From: Clostridia bacterium | GTDB lineage: Bacteria > Bacillota > Clostridia > Christensenellales > Aristaeellaceae | DNA: 64,000 bases | Reading direction: 5' to 3' | NCBI GenBank assembly: GCA_017463245.1 | Contig: JAFTPN010000034.1 | Coordinates: 34,944-98,943 of the forward strand | Shown here: positions 1 to 8,501 of the stretch, piece by piece | How the letters are laid out: each line of letters starts with the position of its first letter | How positions within the stretch are numbered: the stretch's first letter is position 1 | Notes under the pieces: model-generated | Databases searched by the model: none | What the model was told of the DNA's origin: nothing | The model's input: the letters and a program-made list of their open reading frames with translations, nothing else | Program-made: the position numbers and the translations under genes

Positions 1-81
1 TTGAATCGACGACTGGAATATGGTAGCCTATGGTCACGGAAGGGCGGCACAACCCCCTCCGATGGATGGAAAGAGGAGTAA
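1..81 (+). CDS. Possible 3' end of an upstream gene (partial)
   Basis: The first reading frame is open from base 1 to a TAA at 79-81, giving 26 residues that end in Trp-Lys-Glu-Glu. The stop lies within the ribosome site of the next gene (AAAGAGGAG, 70-78), a typical operon junction. In other Firmicutes, DUF4097 genes often follow a DUF1700 or PadR-type gene, but this tail is too short to assign to a family. The frame could also be open by chance. Confidence 0.3.
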   Translation: MNRRLEYGSLWSRKGGTTPSDGWKEE

Positions 82-87
82 AGAACC

Positions 88-837
88 ATGAAGAAAAAGA
101 CGCTTATCCTGCTGCTGATCGCCCTGTGCCTGGTGCTGGGCAGCTGCGGCTTCCGCGCCGGAACTTATTCTGCCTGGGGCTATCAGGCTGGGGAAGGCCA
201 TGTTGCCGACCGGGTGAAGAACGTGGAGATCAACTGGGTGGATGGCTCGGTGCAGGTGGCTTATCACGGCAGCGACGAGATCGCCTTCAGCGAGACCAGC
301 CAGCGCAGGGTGGGCAAGGATGGCGAGCTGCGCTGGAAGGTGGATGGCGATACCCTGCGCATCGAATACGCTGCCCCCGGCTTCCGCAGCTGGTTCAGCC
401 CCGAGAAGGATCTGACCCTGATGCTGCCGGAGAGCCTGACGCTGGATGTGCTGAAGATCAATGTGGTTTCCGCCCAGGTGTGGGGAAGCGGGTTGAAGGT
501 TGACGGGGAAGCCCGGGTGCAGTCCGTTTCCGGCGACGTGCAGCTTGGCTTTGCCGATGCCCCCGGGAAGGTGGATGCGGATACCGTCAGCGGCGACATG
601 GAGCTTCGCTTTGCCCAGACGCCCGAAACGATCACGGGCAATGCGGTCAGCGGCGACATGATCATCTGCCTGCCCGGGAACGCTGGCTTTACCGCCGAGG
701 TGGACAGCGTCAGCGGCCGCGTGGAGGGCGACCTGCCCGTGGAGAAGCTGGACAAGGATCGCTACACCTGCGGCGACGGGACGTGCAGCATCAGCCTGGA
801 TTCCGTCAGCGGCGATGTGCGGTTCAACGCCAACTGA
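88..837 (+). CDS. DUF4097-family beta-strand repeat lipoprotein
   Basis: A 249-residue exported protein. The N-terminus is a classic lipoprotein signal: three lysines, a hydrophobic stretch and a lipobox LGSC with the lipidated Cys near residue 20. The mature part contains the repeated beta-turn motif VSGDV/VSGDM/VSGRV at least five times, typical of the DUF4097/DUF4098 right-handed beta-helix family often called putative adhesins. The ATG at 88 follows a purine-rich site at 70-78. The family has no known enzymatic activity; surface exposure follows from the lipobox. A terminator hairpin sits directly downstream. Confidence 0.8.
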   Translation: MKKKTLILLLIALCLVLGSCGFRAGTYSAWGYQAGEGHVADRVKNVEINWVDGSVQVAYHGSDEIAFSETSQRRVGKDGELRWKVDGDTLRIEYAAPGFRSWFSPEKDLTLMLPESLTLDVLKINVVSAQVWGSGLKVDGEARVQSVSGDVQLGFADAPGKVDADTVSGDMELRFAQTPETITGNAVSGDMIICLPGNAGFTAEVDSVSGRVEGDLPVEKLDKDRYTCGDGTCSISLDSVSGDVRFNAN

Positions 838-844
838 CAAAAAA

Positions 845-877
845 CGACCCCTGTTGCAGTAATAGCAGCAGGGGTCG
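845..877. terminator. Bidirectional terminator between convergent genes
   Basis: A 9-bp perfect stem (CGACCCCTG / CAGGGGTCG) with an A-run on the left and a T-run at 884-888 on the right. It lies between the convergent lipoprotein and Mrp genes and could end transcripts from either side. Confidence 0.8.
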
Positions 878-886
878 AAGGCGTTT

Positions 887-1726
887 TTATTCGTGCTTCA
901 GCACGGGGCAGTTTTCCACAACAGCCACGGCGCCGTCCAGCCAGTTTTCGTTGAACAGCTCCACCAGGCCGGTATCGCAGGCCTTGGCCAGGGTGGGGTC
1001 GATGGGCAGCTGCGCCAGCAGGGGCAGGCTGTGCGCCTGGGCGACCTGCAGGGTCTTGCCCTCGCCGAAGGGATAGAGCTTCTTGTCGCAGTCCGGGCAC
1101 TTGATGTAGGACATGTTCTCCACCAGACCCAGCACGGGAATGTTCATCATCTTGGCCATGTTCACGGCCTTTTCCACGATCATGCCCACCAGCTCCTGGG
1201 GGCTGGCCACGATGATGATGCCGTCCAGGGGCAGGCTCTGGAACACCGTCAGCGGCACATCGCCGGTTCCCGGAGGCATATCGACAAACATAAAGTCCAC
1301 ATCGCCCCAGATCACGTCGGTCCAGAACTGCTTCACCGTGCCGGCGATGAGGCTGCCGCGCCAGATCACAGGGTCGGTGTCGTTTTCCAGGAGCAGGTTC
1401 ACGCTCATCAGGCGGATGCCGGTCTTGGTCTCGGCGGGGATGATGCCCTGGTCGCAGCCCATGGCCTTTTCATTCACACCAAACATCTTGGGGATGGAGG
1501 GGCCGGTGATGTCCGCATCCAGGATGGCGGTGGTGTGGCCGTTGCGGGCGGTGAGGGTGGCCAGCAGGCCGGTGACCAGGCTCTTGCCCACGCCGCCCTT
1601 GCCGGAAACCACGCCAATGACCTTTTTCACATTGCTGCCCGCGTTCTGGGGAGCCAGCAGGCTCTCGGGCTTGGCGGAGGAGCACTTGCTCTGGCAGGTA
1701 GAGCAATCGTGCGTGCATTCAGACAT
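887..1726 (-). CDS. Mrp/NBP35-family iron-sulfur carrier P-loop ATPase
   Basis: A 279-residue cytoplasmic ATPase of the Mrp/ApbC/NBP35 group, which binds and delivers Fe-S clusters to apo-proteins. The deviant Walker A GKGGVGKS is at residues 42-49, followed by the DADITGPSIPKMFG and DMPPGTGD motifs. A C-terminal CPDC pair is the expected cluster-binding site at the dimer interface. The N-terminus carries four cysteines (residues 4, 8, 11, 15), as in the NBP35-like subgroup common in Clostridia. The ATG at 1726 has GAGGTG just upstream on the minus strand. Transcribed alone, convergent with the lipoprotein gene. Confidence 0.92.
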   Translation of the reverse strand: MSECTHDCSTCQSKCSSAKPESLLAPQNAGSNVKKVIGVVSGKGGVGKSLVTGLLATLTARNGHTTAILDADITGPSIPKMFGVNEKAMGCDQGIIPAETKTGIRLMSVNLLLENDTDPVIWRGSLIAGTVKQFWTDVIWGDVDFMFVDMPPGTGDVPLTVFQSLPLDGIIIVASPQELVGMIVEKAVNMAKMMNIPVLGLVENMSYIKCPDCDKKLYPFGEGKTLQVAQAHSLPLLAQLPIDPTLAKACDTGLVELFNENWLDGAVAVVENCPVLKHE

Positions 1727-1903
1727 TGAAATTCACCTCGGAAATATTTTGTCCGCAGCTTTGCGGACGACTCCTGTAAGGATTCGTGCCCGAAACACAT
1801 TTTTCCTGCTTGCACCGGGAAGAATCTGCCTTTATCCTGCGTTGTAATATATGTAAACGGACTTCTGGCGACACAGCTTGTCACAAAAGGTGTAATTTAG
1901 CGC

Positions 1904-1933
1904 TTGCCATGAAGGGTGGTTTCAATGTACAAT
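1904..1933 (+). promoter_or_regulatory. Sigma-A type promoter of the PG-binding lipoprotein gene
   Basis: TTGCCA (1904-1909), 18-bp spacer, TACAAT (1928-1933). A GGGAGG ribosome site follows at 1962-1967 before the ATG at 1977. The rest of the 1727-1976 gap is the divergent upstream region of the mrp gene, where I see no clear promoter. Confidence 0.6.
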
Positions 1934-1976
1934 AGATAAGTACCTGTGTAGTTTCACCCATGGGAGGTTTTGTGAT

Positions 1977-3845
1977 ATGAAGTTTGAATTCAAGGGAAAG
2001 CGTGTTGGCAAGGGTCTGGCGCTGGCGGGCACCCTCGCCCTGTGCCTGGTACTGACGGGCTGCTACATCCCGCCGGATGAGATCGCCGCCGGTACCACCA
2101 ATATGACGGTGGGCAGCAACAACCTGCCCTTCGATACCTTTGCGCCTGCGACGGACGTTCCCACCCAGGTACCCACCCAGGCGCCCACGGATGCTCCCAG
2201 CCAGCCCACCATCAACTGGGACGATTGGGGCACCAACGTGACCACCAACACGCCTAACCCCAATATGGGCGGCACAGGCACCATTGTGGTGGTGACCCAG
2301 CAGCCCACCAATACCCCCAACCCCAATGTGCCCACGGCTACCCCTGCCTCTTCCAGCCTGAAGAACGGCTCCACCGGCACCGAGGTGCGCCAGGTGCAGC
2401 AGCGGCTGAAGGAGCTGGGCTACCTCTCCGGCTCTGCCGACGGTGACTTCGGCGACGCTACCGAGGCGGCTGTCCGCGCCTTCCAGGAGGCCAACGGCCT
2501 GACGGTGGACGGCAAGGTGGGCAAGCAGACCCTGGCCAAGCTGAACAGCAACAATGCGGTTTCTGCCAAGAACAGCGGCAACACCATCGCCGTTGTGACC
2601 AAGAAGCCCTCTGCCACCAACACCCCCAAGCCCACCAGCACCCCCAATGTGAGCAACACCTACCTGGAGGTGGGTTCCTCCGGCACCAAGGTGCGCACCC
2701 TGCAGCAGCGGCTGATCTCCCTGGGCTATCTGGCTGGCACCGCGGACGGTGAATACGGCGGCGCGACCCAGGCGGCGGTGAAGTCCTTCCAGGAACGCTC
2801 CGGCCTGTGGGCAGATGGCGTGGCTGGCCCCAAGACCCTGGAGAAGCTGTATTCCTCCAGCGCGCGCAAGGCTTCCTCTGCGGCCGCTTATGTGGGCGGA
2901 ACCCTGGAGGAAGGCCATAATGGCGAGGCTGTCCGTATCCTGCAGCGCCGCCTGAAGGAGCTGGGCTACCTCTCTGGTTCTATCGATGGCGACTTTGGCG
3001 CTGCCACCAAGGAGGCTGTGACCGCCTTCCAGCTGAACAACGGCCTCAAGGGCGACGGCAAGGCCGGTACCGCCACCATGAACAAGCTCTTTGAAGAAGA
3101 CCTGGTGAAGGAGAGCGAAGCCAAGGACAACGACACCACCATTTCTTCCACCGGCTATGTGGTGCTGGAGGAAGGCTCCGAGGGCGATGCGGTGCGCAAG
3201 CTGCAAAAGGCGCTGAAGGAGCTGGGCTACTACTCCGGCTCTGTGGACGGCAGCTATGGCTCCGGCACCGCGGGCGCGGTGATGGCCTTCCAGCGCGCCA
3301 ATGACATCACCGTGGACGGCAAGGCCGGCCCCACCACCCAGCGTGTGCTGTATGGCACCGGCACTTCCATCACCTATTCCACCCTGCGCGAGGGCGACAG
3401 CGGCTCTGCCGTGCGCAACCTGCAGCACACCCTCTATGAGCTGGGCTACTACGACGGCAAGATCGACGGCGACTACGGCGCCACCACCCGCGACGCTGTG
3501 CGTGCCTTCCAGATCCAGAACAAGCTCAGCCCCGTGGACGGTGTGGCGGGCAACAAGACTTTGCAGAAGCTGTACTCCTCCTCTGCCAAGGCGGCTGCTG
3601 CCACCACCACCGAGTTCGAGACCCTGCGCAAGGGCGATGCGGGCAACGAAGTGGTGGAAATGCAGGACTGCCTGATGCAGCTGGGCTACCTGGCGGAGAT
3701 CACCGGCGAATATGACAATGCCACCGTGGCGGCGGTGAAGCTCTTCCAGCAGACCAACGGCCTGAGCCCCGTGGACGGTGTGGCAGGCAACAAGACCCTG
3801 CAGAAGCTGTATTCCGGCAATGCCAAGGCTTATATCGGCAACTGA
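1977..3845 (+). CDS. Lipoprotein with six peptidoglycan-binding (PG_binding_1) repeats
   Basis: A 622-residue cell-wall protein. The signal peptide ends in a lipobox LTGC (Cys near residue 30). Next comes a Thr/Pro/Asn-rich wall-spanning linker, then six PG_binding_1 units of about 65 residues, each with the pattern LxxGxxGxxVxxLQxxLxxLGY...DGxxGxxTxxAVxxFQ...DGxxGxxTxxxLY. Repeats 1 and 2 are separated by a second Thr/Pro linker. There is no catalytic domain, so it probably tethers something to, or simply coats, peptidoglycan. The nearly identical ends of repeats 5 and 6 suggest recent duplication. Strong promoter and ribosome site upstream, terminator downstream. Confidence 0.9.
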   Translation: MKFEFKGKRVGKGLALAGTLALCLVLTGCYIPPDEIAAGTTNMTVGSNNLPFDTFAPATDVPTQVPTQAPTDAPSQPTINWDDWGTNVTTNTPNPNMGGTGTIVVVTQQPTNTPNPNVPTATPASSSLKNGSTGTEVRQVQQRLKELGYLSGSADGDFGDATEAAVRAFQEANGLTVDGKVGKQTLAKLNSNNAVSAKNSGNTIAVVTKKPSATNTPKPTSTPNVSNTYLEVGSSGTKVRTLQQRLISLGYLAGTADGEYGGATQAAVKSFQERSGLWADGVAGPKTLEKLYSSSARKASSAAAYVGGTLEEGHNGEAVRILQRRLKELGYLSGSIDGDFGAATKEAVTAFQLNNGLKGDGKAGTATMNKLFEEDLVKESEAKDNDTTISSTGYVVLEEGSEGDAVRKLQKALKELGYYSGSVDGSYGSGTAGAVMAFQRANDITVDGKAGPTTQRVLYGTGTSITYSTLREGDSGSAVRNLQHTLYELGYYDGKIDGDYGATTRDAVRAFQIQNKLSPVDGVAGNKTLQKLYSSSAKAAAATTTEFETLRKGDAGNEVVEMQDCLMQLGYLAEITGEYDNATVAAVKLFQQTNGLSPVDGVAGNKTLQKLYSGNAKAYIGN

Positions 3846-3860
3846 TCATTGTTATTTTCA

Positions 3861-3895
3861 GGGACGCAAGATTGCTTGCGTCCCATCCTTTTTTT
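3861..3895 (+). terminator. Rho-independent terminator
   Basis: Ten-bp perfect stem GGGACGCAAG / CTTGCGTCCC with a 4-nt loop and a downstream T-run (3889-3895). It ends the PG-binding lipoprotein transcript. Confidence 0.9.
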
Positions 3896-3958
3896 CATGC
3901 AGGGAAACGGCAAGTTCGTCCGTTGAATAGGCAAAAGATACCAGGGGAGGAAACCTTG

Positions 3959-5494
3959 ATGAAACGACTGATGCTTGTGCTCCTGCTTTTGTGCAGCCTG
4001 TGGAACGTGGCCTGCGCCGTGCCGAACCCGGAGGATGTGGCCAGGGAAACCTTGCAGGCGGCGCACCCGGACTATACCATGCTGGACTTTGACCAATGGG
4101 GCAATGCCGCTGCGGCCGTGCTGGGCAAGGGGGAGGAGCGCATCCTTTGCGTGGCGGAGGGACACACCGGCGAGTGGCAGGTGGTGGTGGATAACCCCAA
4201 GGCACTGCCAGCGGGCGCGGAGGTCAGCTTGTTAATGGACTCGGATATTTCGCTGTATTGGAGCATCCAGAACAAAGAAGCCAATGTGACATGGATGTAC
4301 AGCTGCTTCCGGGATTCTGAACAATGGAGCGATGTGGACTGCATCCGCATGGTGCTGGGTGAGAACCAGCTGATCGAGACCTCCCTCTATTGGGAAAACG
4401 ACATGCTGAAGCAGGTCACGGAGTACCGCGACGAGAACGAGAACTTCCTCCGGCGGGAGGAAACGGCCGCCATCCCCGCCAAGTGGATGCGCAGCTATAA
4501 CACCCTGCAAACCTACGATGCATCCATCCTGTCGATGCAGGAGGATTCGTGGTACTACGACTACGACGGCTGGCTGAACGAGACCACTCTGCGCCTGTGC
4601 GCCGGGGAGATCGCGCCGGAATATACCTTCGTGGCTGGTGCGGCCAAGGATGACGGCATTGAGCTGCTCATGCGGGACAAGGACGGCACCCTGCGCCTGG
4701 TGACCTGCGCCTGCTATGACGGTATGACCGTCACGAATATTTCTTCGCCCCTGCCGGAAAACACCCATTACGGCTATGAGAACTTCTGGGACGCCATCGC
4801 GGTGGATATGCATTCCGCTGCCGGGGTCAGCCCCTATGCCAATGGCGCCTGGGCGGTGCGCTACACCTGGCCGATGACGGACGAAGGGGACATTCTGCAC
4901 TACGGACGGAACTGGATCTCCTGCGATGCGGGGCCGAATTTCAGCCGCCTCTATGTGGGCGACCACCCCTGGACGGACATCAGCACCACCGACTGGGAGA
5001 GCCTCCCCGCCAGCCTGGAGGAAGCCCTGGAACACCTTGACCCCAGCCGCTGGGCTGTGGTGAACAACCCCGACCCTGCCGACCGCCTGCACCTGCGCTA
5101 CCGGGACGACAAGACCTCCCGCTCCTTTGGCAAGTATTACAACGGCACCCCTGCGGAGGTGCTGCGCACCGCCGGGGACTGGGCGTTCGTCCGGGTGGGC
5201 GGCATGACCGGCTGGATGATGAAGCAGTACCTGGCCTTTGGCAAGGATGCCTGGGAGGTGCAAGCTGCCTTCCCTGGCCTGTTCTTTGTAGAAAACGAGG
5301 AGTACTTCCTTGTGTGGAAGGAGGACAGGATGCTGGAAGGCAAATTCCCCGCCGACGGCGACTGGTCGGTGGAGCGGGGCGAGAACTTCGTCATCATGGG
5401 CATTGTGGGGGATGAATGGTATCACGTCTGGTTCACCGATCTGGACGAAAGCGGCTATATGCGCCAGAGCGACTTCTGGCCGGGGAATGGCTGA
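3959..5494 (+). CDS. Secreted protein with C-terminal bacterial SH3-like domain
   Basis: A 511-residue exported protein of unknown function. The signal peptide (residues 1-22, ending CAVP) lacks a convincing lipobox spacing, so it is probably secreted or wall-associated. The middle is Trp/Tyr-rich and beta-like with no recognised family. Around residues 376-425 is an SH3-type segment (LHLRYRDD...GxxxxVLRTAGDWAFVRVGGMTGWM), the hallmark of wall-binding SH3_3 domains. I chose the ATG at 3959 because AGGGGAGG lies 8 bases upstream and a signal peptide follows at once; a longer in-frame start at 3872 would overlap the terminator. Confidence 0.75.
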   Translation: MKRLMLVLLLLCSLWNVACAVPNPEDVARETLQAAHPDYTMLDFDQWGNAAAAVLGKGEERILCVAEGHTGEWQVVVDNPKALPAGAEVSLLMDSDISLYWSIQNKEANVTWMYSCFRDSEQWSDVDCIRMVLGENQLIETSLYWENDMLKQVTEYRDENENFLRREETAAIPAKWMRSYNTLQTYDASILSMQEDSWYYDYDGWLNETTLRLCAGEIAPEYTFVAGAAKDDGIELLMRDKDGTLRLVTCACYDGMTVTNISSPLPENTHYGYENFWDAIAVDMHSAAGVSPYANGAWAVRYTWPMTDEGDILHYGRNWISCDAGPNFSRLYVGDHPWTDISTTDWESLPASLEEALEHLDPSRWAVVNNPDPADRLHLRYRDDKTSRSFGKYYNGTPAEVLRTAGDWAFVRVGGMTGWMMKQYLAFGKDAWEVQAAFPGLFFVENEEYFLVWKEDRMLEGKFPADGDWSVERGENFVIMGIVGDEWYHVWFTDLDESGYMRQSDFWPGNG

Positions 5495-5500
5495 TGGTGC

Positions 5501-5530
5501 TTGACAGCCCGGCAGCGCTTGCCCTATAAT
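5501..5530 (+). promoter_or_regulatory. Consensus promoter of the TIM-barrel gene
   Basis: Perfect TTGACA (5501-5506) and TATAAT (5525-5530) separated by 18 bp, immediately after the SH3 gene stop. The match suggests strong expression of the next gene. Confidence 0.85.
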
Positions 5531-5568
5531 CAGCCTAACAGATACAACTGCATACGGAGGTCATTTCC

Positions 5569-6429
5569 ATGAGCGAGATCCTTTTCCCCCGCACGGAGGT
5601 GGCAGGCGTGTCCCTGTCCCGCATGATCATCGGCACCAACTGGATGCTGGGCTGGAGCCACCGCGGCCCCGCCAGCGATCATCAGATCCTGAACAAGTTT
5701 TCCAATGGCGAAAAGGCATACCCCCTGCTGAAGACCTTCCTGGATCGGGGCGTGGACACCCTCATGGCGCCCCTGCAGCAGGAAAAGGTGATGCAGGAGG
5801 CGGTGCAGTATGCCCAGGACAAGTCCGGCAAAAAGCTGATCCTCATCGACACGCCCATCATCAACGTGGACGACAGCGAGGCCGCCCGCCGGGAGGCCAG
5901 AGCAACCATCCGCCGCAGCAAGGAGTGCGGCGCCACCTTCTGCCTGGTGCATCATTCCAGCGCCGAGCAGCTGGTGAACAAGAACAAGCACATCATCGAC
6001 CGCCTGCCGGACTACCTGGACATGATCCGCCAGGAGGGGATGATCCCCGGCCTGTCCGCCCATATGCCCGAATTGGTGACCTATTCCGACGAGAATGAGT
6101 ACGACGTGCAGACCTACATCCAGATCTACAACGCCATGGGCTTCCTGATGCAGGTGGAAGTGGAAACCGTGAACCAGATCATCCACAATGCAAAGAAGCC
6201 GGTGATGACCATCAAGCCCATGGCCGCCGGCCGCACCACGCCCTTTGTGGGACTGAATTTCGTGTGGAACACCATCCGCCCCTGCGATATGGTGACGGTG
6301 GGCTGCTTCGACCCGGAGGAAGCCGAGGAAGATGTGGAGATTTCCCTGGCAGCCATCGAACGGCGGATGCCGCAGATCGGCAAGCGCTCCAGCCCCAATG
6401 TGAAGCAGGATGCGTTTGGGAATAAGTAA
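5569..6429 (+). CDS. Aldo/keto-reductase-like TIM-barrel protein, function unknown
   Basis: A 286-residue cytoplasmic protein with alternating beta/alpha pattern. Segments such as MIIGTNWMLGW near the start, FLDRGVDTLMAP, and VMTIKPMAAGRTTP plus a final VTVGCFDPEEAEE resemble the barrel strands of aldo/keto-reductase-like proteins, where the last strand reports a G-x-x-S/D-x-E-E motif. The canonical catalytic Asp/Tyr/Lys/His set is not evident, so a redox function is not assured. The gene is monocistronic, with a consensus promoter and a very strong terminator, suggesting high, independent expression. Confidence 0.6.
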   Translation: MSEILFPRTEVAGVSLSRMIIGTNWMLGWSHRGPASDHQILNKFSNGEKAYPLLKTFLDRGVDTLMAPLQQEKVMQEAVQYAQDKSGKKLILIDTPIINVDDSEAARREARATIRRSKECGATFCLVHHSSAEQLVNKNKHIIDRLPDYLDMIRQEGMIPGLSAHMPELVTYSDENEYDVQTYIQIYNAMGFLMQVEVETVNQIIHNAKKPVMTIKPMAAGRTTPFVGLNFVWNTIRPCDMVTVGCFDPEEAEEDVEISLAAIERRMPQIGKRSSPNVKQDAFGNK

Positions 6430-6434
6430 AAGAA

Positions 6435-6474
6435 AAATACAGCGCCGCTGATGGGTGTCAGCGGCGCTGTATTT
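6435..6474 (+). terminator. Strong terminator, 17-bp perfect stem
   Basis: AAATACAGCGCCGCTGA pairs perfectly with TCAGCGGCGCTGTATTT across a 6-nt loop. It lies directly after the TIM-barrel gene. Confidence 0.9.
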
Positions 6475-6529
6475 GTTTGAGGGTACATAAGCAAAGTAAA
6501 ACAGAAGGATTGCTGGTTGGCTGTGCAAA

Positions 6530-6672
6530 AAGCCTTCCCCTTGAGGGGAAGGTGGCAGCTTTAGCTGCCGGATGAGGTGGTAAGCGGCATGTTTGCCCTG
6601 TTGGAATGAGGCGTTCGAGCGGCTTTCCACCTCATCAGTCGCTGCGGCGACAGCTTCCCCTCAAGGGGAAGC
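6530..6672. repeat. Dispersed palindromic repeat, family A (copy 1)
   Basis: The gap between the terminator and the Gfo/Idh gene holds an inverted repeat. The left arm has CCTTCCCCTTGAGGGGAAGG, a GGCAGCTTTAGCTGCC hairpin and GGATGAGGTGG. The right arm has CCACCTCATCAGTCGCTG, a GCGGCGACAGC hairpin and CTTCCCCTCAAGGGGAAG. The same modules recur at 23511-23742 and 42712-42851. No coding capacity is apparent. Confidence 0.85.
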
Positions 6673-6716
6673 CAAGGTTTTGCGCATCGCAGATGTGATG
6701 CAGGCAAGTGTCTTGG

Positions 6717-7901
6717 TCAGTCCACCAGCGAAAGCTCCGCATCCGCCCGTGCTCCGCCCATCCACATGGTGGAGTAAATGCCCGGGGTGAGGGGCGCGCA
6801 GGTGAAGGTGGAGGTCATGTGGTAGACATCGCCGGTCTCGGCTGCCTTGTCCAGGCCGCAGAGGACTTCCAGGGCGTGGAAGCCCATCTCCTTGCTCAGC
6901 CGGTTGGGACGGCCGCCGCGGATGGCCCAGGCCAGCTCCGCCACGCCGATGCCGCGGTTGCCGTAGCCCTTTTCAAAGTCCGTGGCGTCGTCCAGCACGC
7001 AGGTGCCGTTGTAGCCATGGGTCAGGGGCAGGTAGCAGGGTTCGCTTTCCGGCTTCAAGAGGCGCACCGGATTGCCAAAGCGGTTGGGGTCGCCCAGCTC
7101 CAGGATGCCCGCCGTGCCGTAGATGCGGAAGGTGGAGCATTCTGCGCCGATGGTGTTGCCGTCAAAGTGCAGCATGCCCAGCGCACCACGCTGGAATTTC
7201 AGCGAGCCGGCCACCAGGTTGTTGCCGGGGATCTGCCAGGCATCGGGGTCGTTCTCGTTGAAGAGGAACTGCCTGCGGCGCGGGGCGGCAGGTGCGCCGA
7301 AGCCCGTGACCTCGCTCACCGGCCCCAGCAGGGTCAAAAGGGACTGAATGTAGTAAATGCCCACGTCATAGGGCAGAGCGCCGCCCTCGTTGCGCAGGAA
7401 ACGGAAGCGCTCGGCGTTCAGGTTCTGGTCGCGGTTGATGGACACGACGCAGGAGGTCACATCGCCGATGAGGCCGTGGTCGATGGCCCAGCGGGCGGTC
7501 TGGATGCTGGCGCCCAGCACGGTGTCCGGCGCCACGCCCAGGTACAGGTGCTTTTCGTTGGCAATTTGAACCAGTTCCTGCGCCTGCTCCAGGCGGGAGG
7601 TCATGGTTTTTTCGGTGTAGACGTGCTTGCCCGCCAGCAGCATCTTTTTGATGATGGCATAGTGGGCGTCAGCGCCGGTGAGGTTCACCACCAGCTCGAT
7701 CTCCGGGCAGGCAGCCATCTCCTCCAGGGTCATGATGTGGGGAACGCCGTATTCTTTGGCGGCCTGCTGTGCCAGGTCAGGATTCAGGTCGCACACGGCC
7801 GCCACATCCAGGATGCGGAAAAGCCGGGTCATATTGCGCAGGTACACATGGCTGATGATGCCGCAGCCCACCACGCCTACCTTCACACGCTTGATGTCCA
7901 T
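6717..7901 (-). CDS. Gfo/Idh/MocA-family oxidoreductase
   Basis: A 394-residue NAD(P)-dependent sugar or polyol dehydrogenase family member. The N-terminal Rossmann motif GVVGCGIIS starts near residue 9. The motif YTEKTMT near residue 95 corresponds to the family EKP substrate-site lysine with Pro replaced by Thr. A GFO_IDH_MocA C-terminal beta-sheet domain follows. The substrate cannot be read from sequence; neighbours give no sugar-transport context. It sits 16 bp downstream of the VOC gene with its own AGGAG site (7908-7912), so the two are co-transcribed. Confidence 0.88.
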   Translation of the reverse strand: MDIKRVKVGVVGCGIISHVYLRNMTRLFRILDVAAVCDLNPDLAQQAAKEYGVPHIMTLEEMAACPEIELVVNLTGADAHYAIIKKMLLAGKHVYTEKTMTSRLEQAQELVQIANEKHLYLGVAPDTVLGASIQTARWAIDHGLIGDVTSCVVSINRDQNLNAERFRFLRNEGGALPYDVGIYYIQSLLTLLGPVSEVTGFGAPAAPRRRQFLFNENDPDAWQIPGNNLVAGSLKFQRGALGMLHFDGNTIGAECSTFRIYGTAGILELGDPNRFGNPVRLLKPESEPCYLPLTHGYNGTCVLDDATDFEKGYGNRGIGVAELAWAIRGGRPNRLSKEMGFHALEVLCGLDKAAETGDVYHMTSTFTCAPLTPGIYSTMWMGGARADAELSLVD

Positions 7902-7917
7902 GGGCAGGCTCCTTTCA

Positions 7918-8376
7918 TCAATAGCTTTCCAGGGTCTCGATGATGCACTTCAGTTCGTCCGTGGCGTCGATGTAGGCATATTCGCCGCCGCCATCGCCAT
8001 ACTTGCCGCGCTGCACGCACTTGAAGCCCATGCCCTCCAGGGTCACAAGCTTTTCATCGGTACCCTTCACGCCAAAGGCGATGTGGTGGATGCCCTCGCC
8101 GTGCTGGTCAAGGAAGTCCTGCCAGGTGCTCTTCACGCCATTGGGCTCGATGAGCTCCAGCTGGATGTTTTCCATGTCGAAGAAGGCCAGCTTGCTGTTG
8201 GCCTCGGGGGCGGGCTGACCGTCCACCAGGGTCTTGGTCACGGCATAGTCGCCGCAGGGCTGGGTGGGGGGAACCGGCACGCCCAGGAACTCGGCAAACT
8301 TCTTTTTGGTAGTTTCGATATCACGAACGATGAAGCCCACCTGTGCCACGCGGAGCGTATTCAATACACCTGCCAT
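7918..8376 (-). CDS. VOC-superfamily protein (glyoxalase / methylmalonyl-CoA epimerase-like)
   Basis: A 152-residue vicinal-oxygen-chelate fold protein. Two beta-alpha-beta-beta-beta modules are visible. The first begins AQVGFIVRDIETTKKKFAEFLGV and the second GIHHIAFGVKGTDEKLVTLEGMGF. Metal-ligand candidates are the His/Gln/Glu positions LELIEPNG and HHIAF, as in methylmalonyl-CoA epimerase-like members. As first gene of an operon with a Gfo/Idh dehydrogenase, it may act on the same sugar-derived compound, but that is inference. Confidence 0.8.
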   Translation of the reverse strand: MAGVLNTLRVAQVGFIVRDIETTKKKFAEFLGVPVPPTQPCGDYAVTKTLVDGQPAPEANSKLAFFDMENIQLELIEPNGVKSTWQDFLDQHGEGIHHIAFGVKGTDEKLVTLEGMGFKCVQRGKYGDGGGEYAYIDATDELKCIIETLESY

Positions 8377-8501
8377 AGGAATACCTTCTTTCTATTTGAT
8401 TGTCGGGTGCTATGCTGCCATGATACATGATTTTTTCGGGGTTGTAAAGGGTTGCGCGTTGACAACTGTGGTATACTGAGGAAAAAGGGAGGTGCTGGGA
8501 A

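Noticed and set aside
2349-3836. Regular ~200-bp repeats resembling a CRISPR or tandem array
   Set aside because: They are the coding repeats of six peptidoglycan-binding domains, with protein-level rather than exact nucleotide repetition.
6530-6672. Palindromic island as a CRISPR or an RNA gene
   Set aside because: There are no equally spaced direct repeats with unique spacers and no promoter; the modules recur elsewhere as dispersed repeats.
8459-8477. TTGACA and TATACT upstream of the transglutaminase-like gene
   Set aside because: The spacing is only 7 bp, so they cannot form one promoter.
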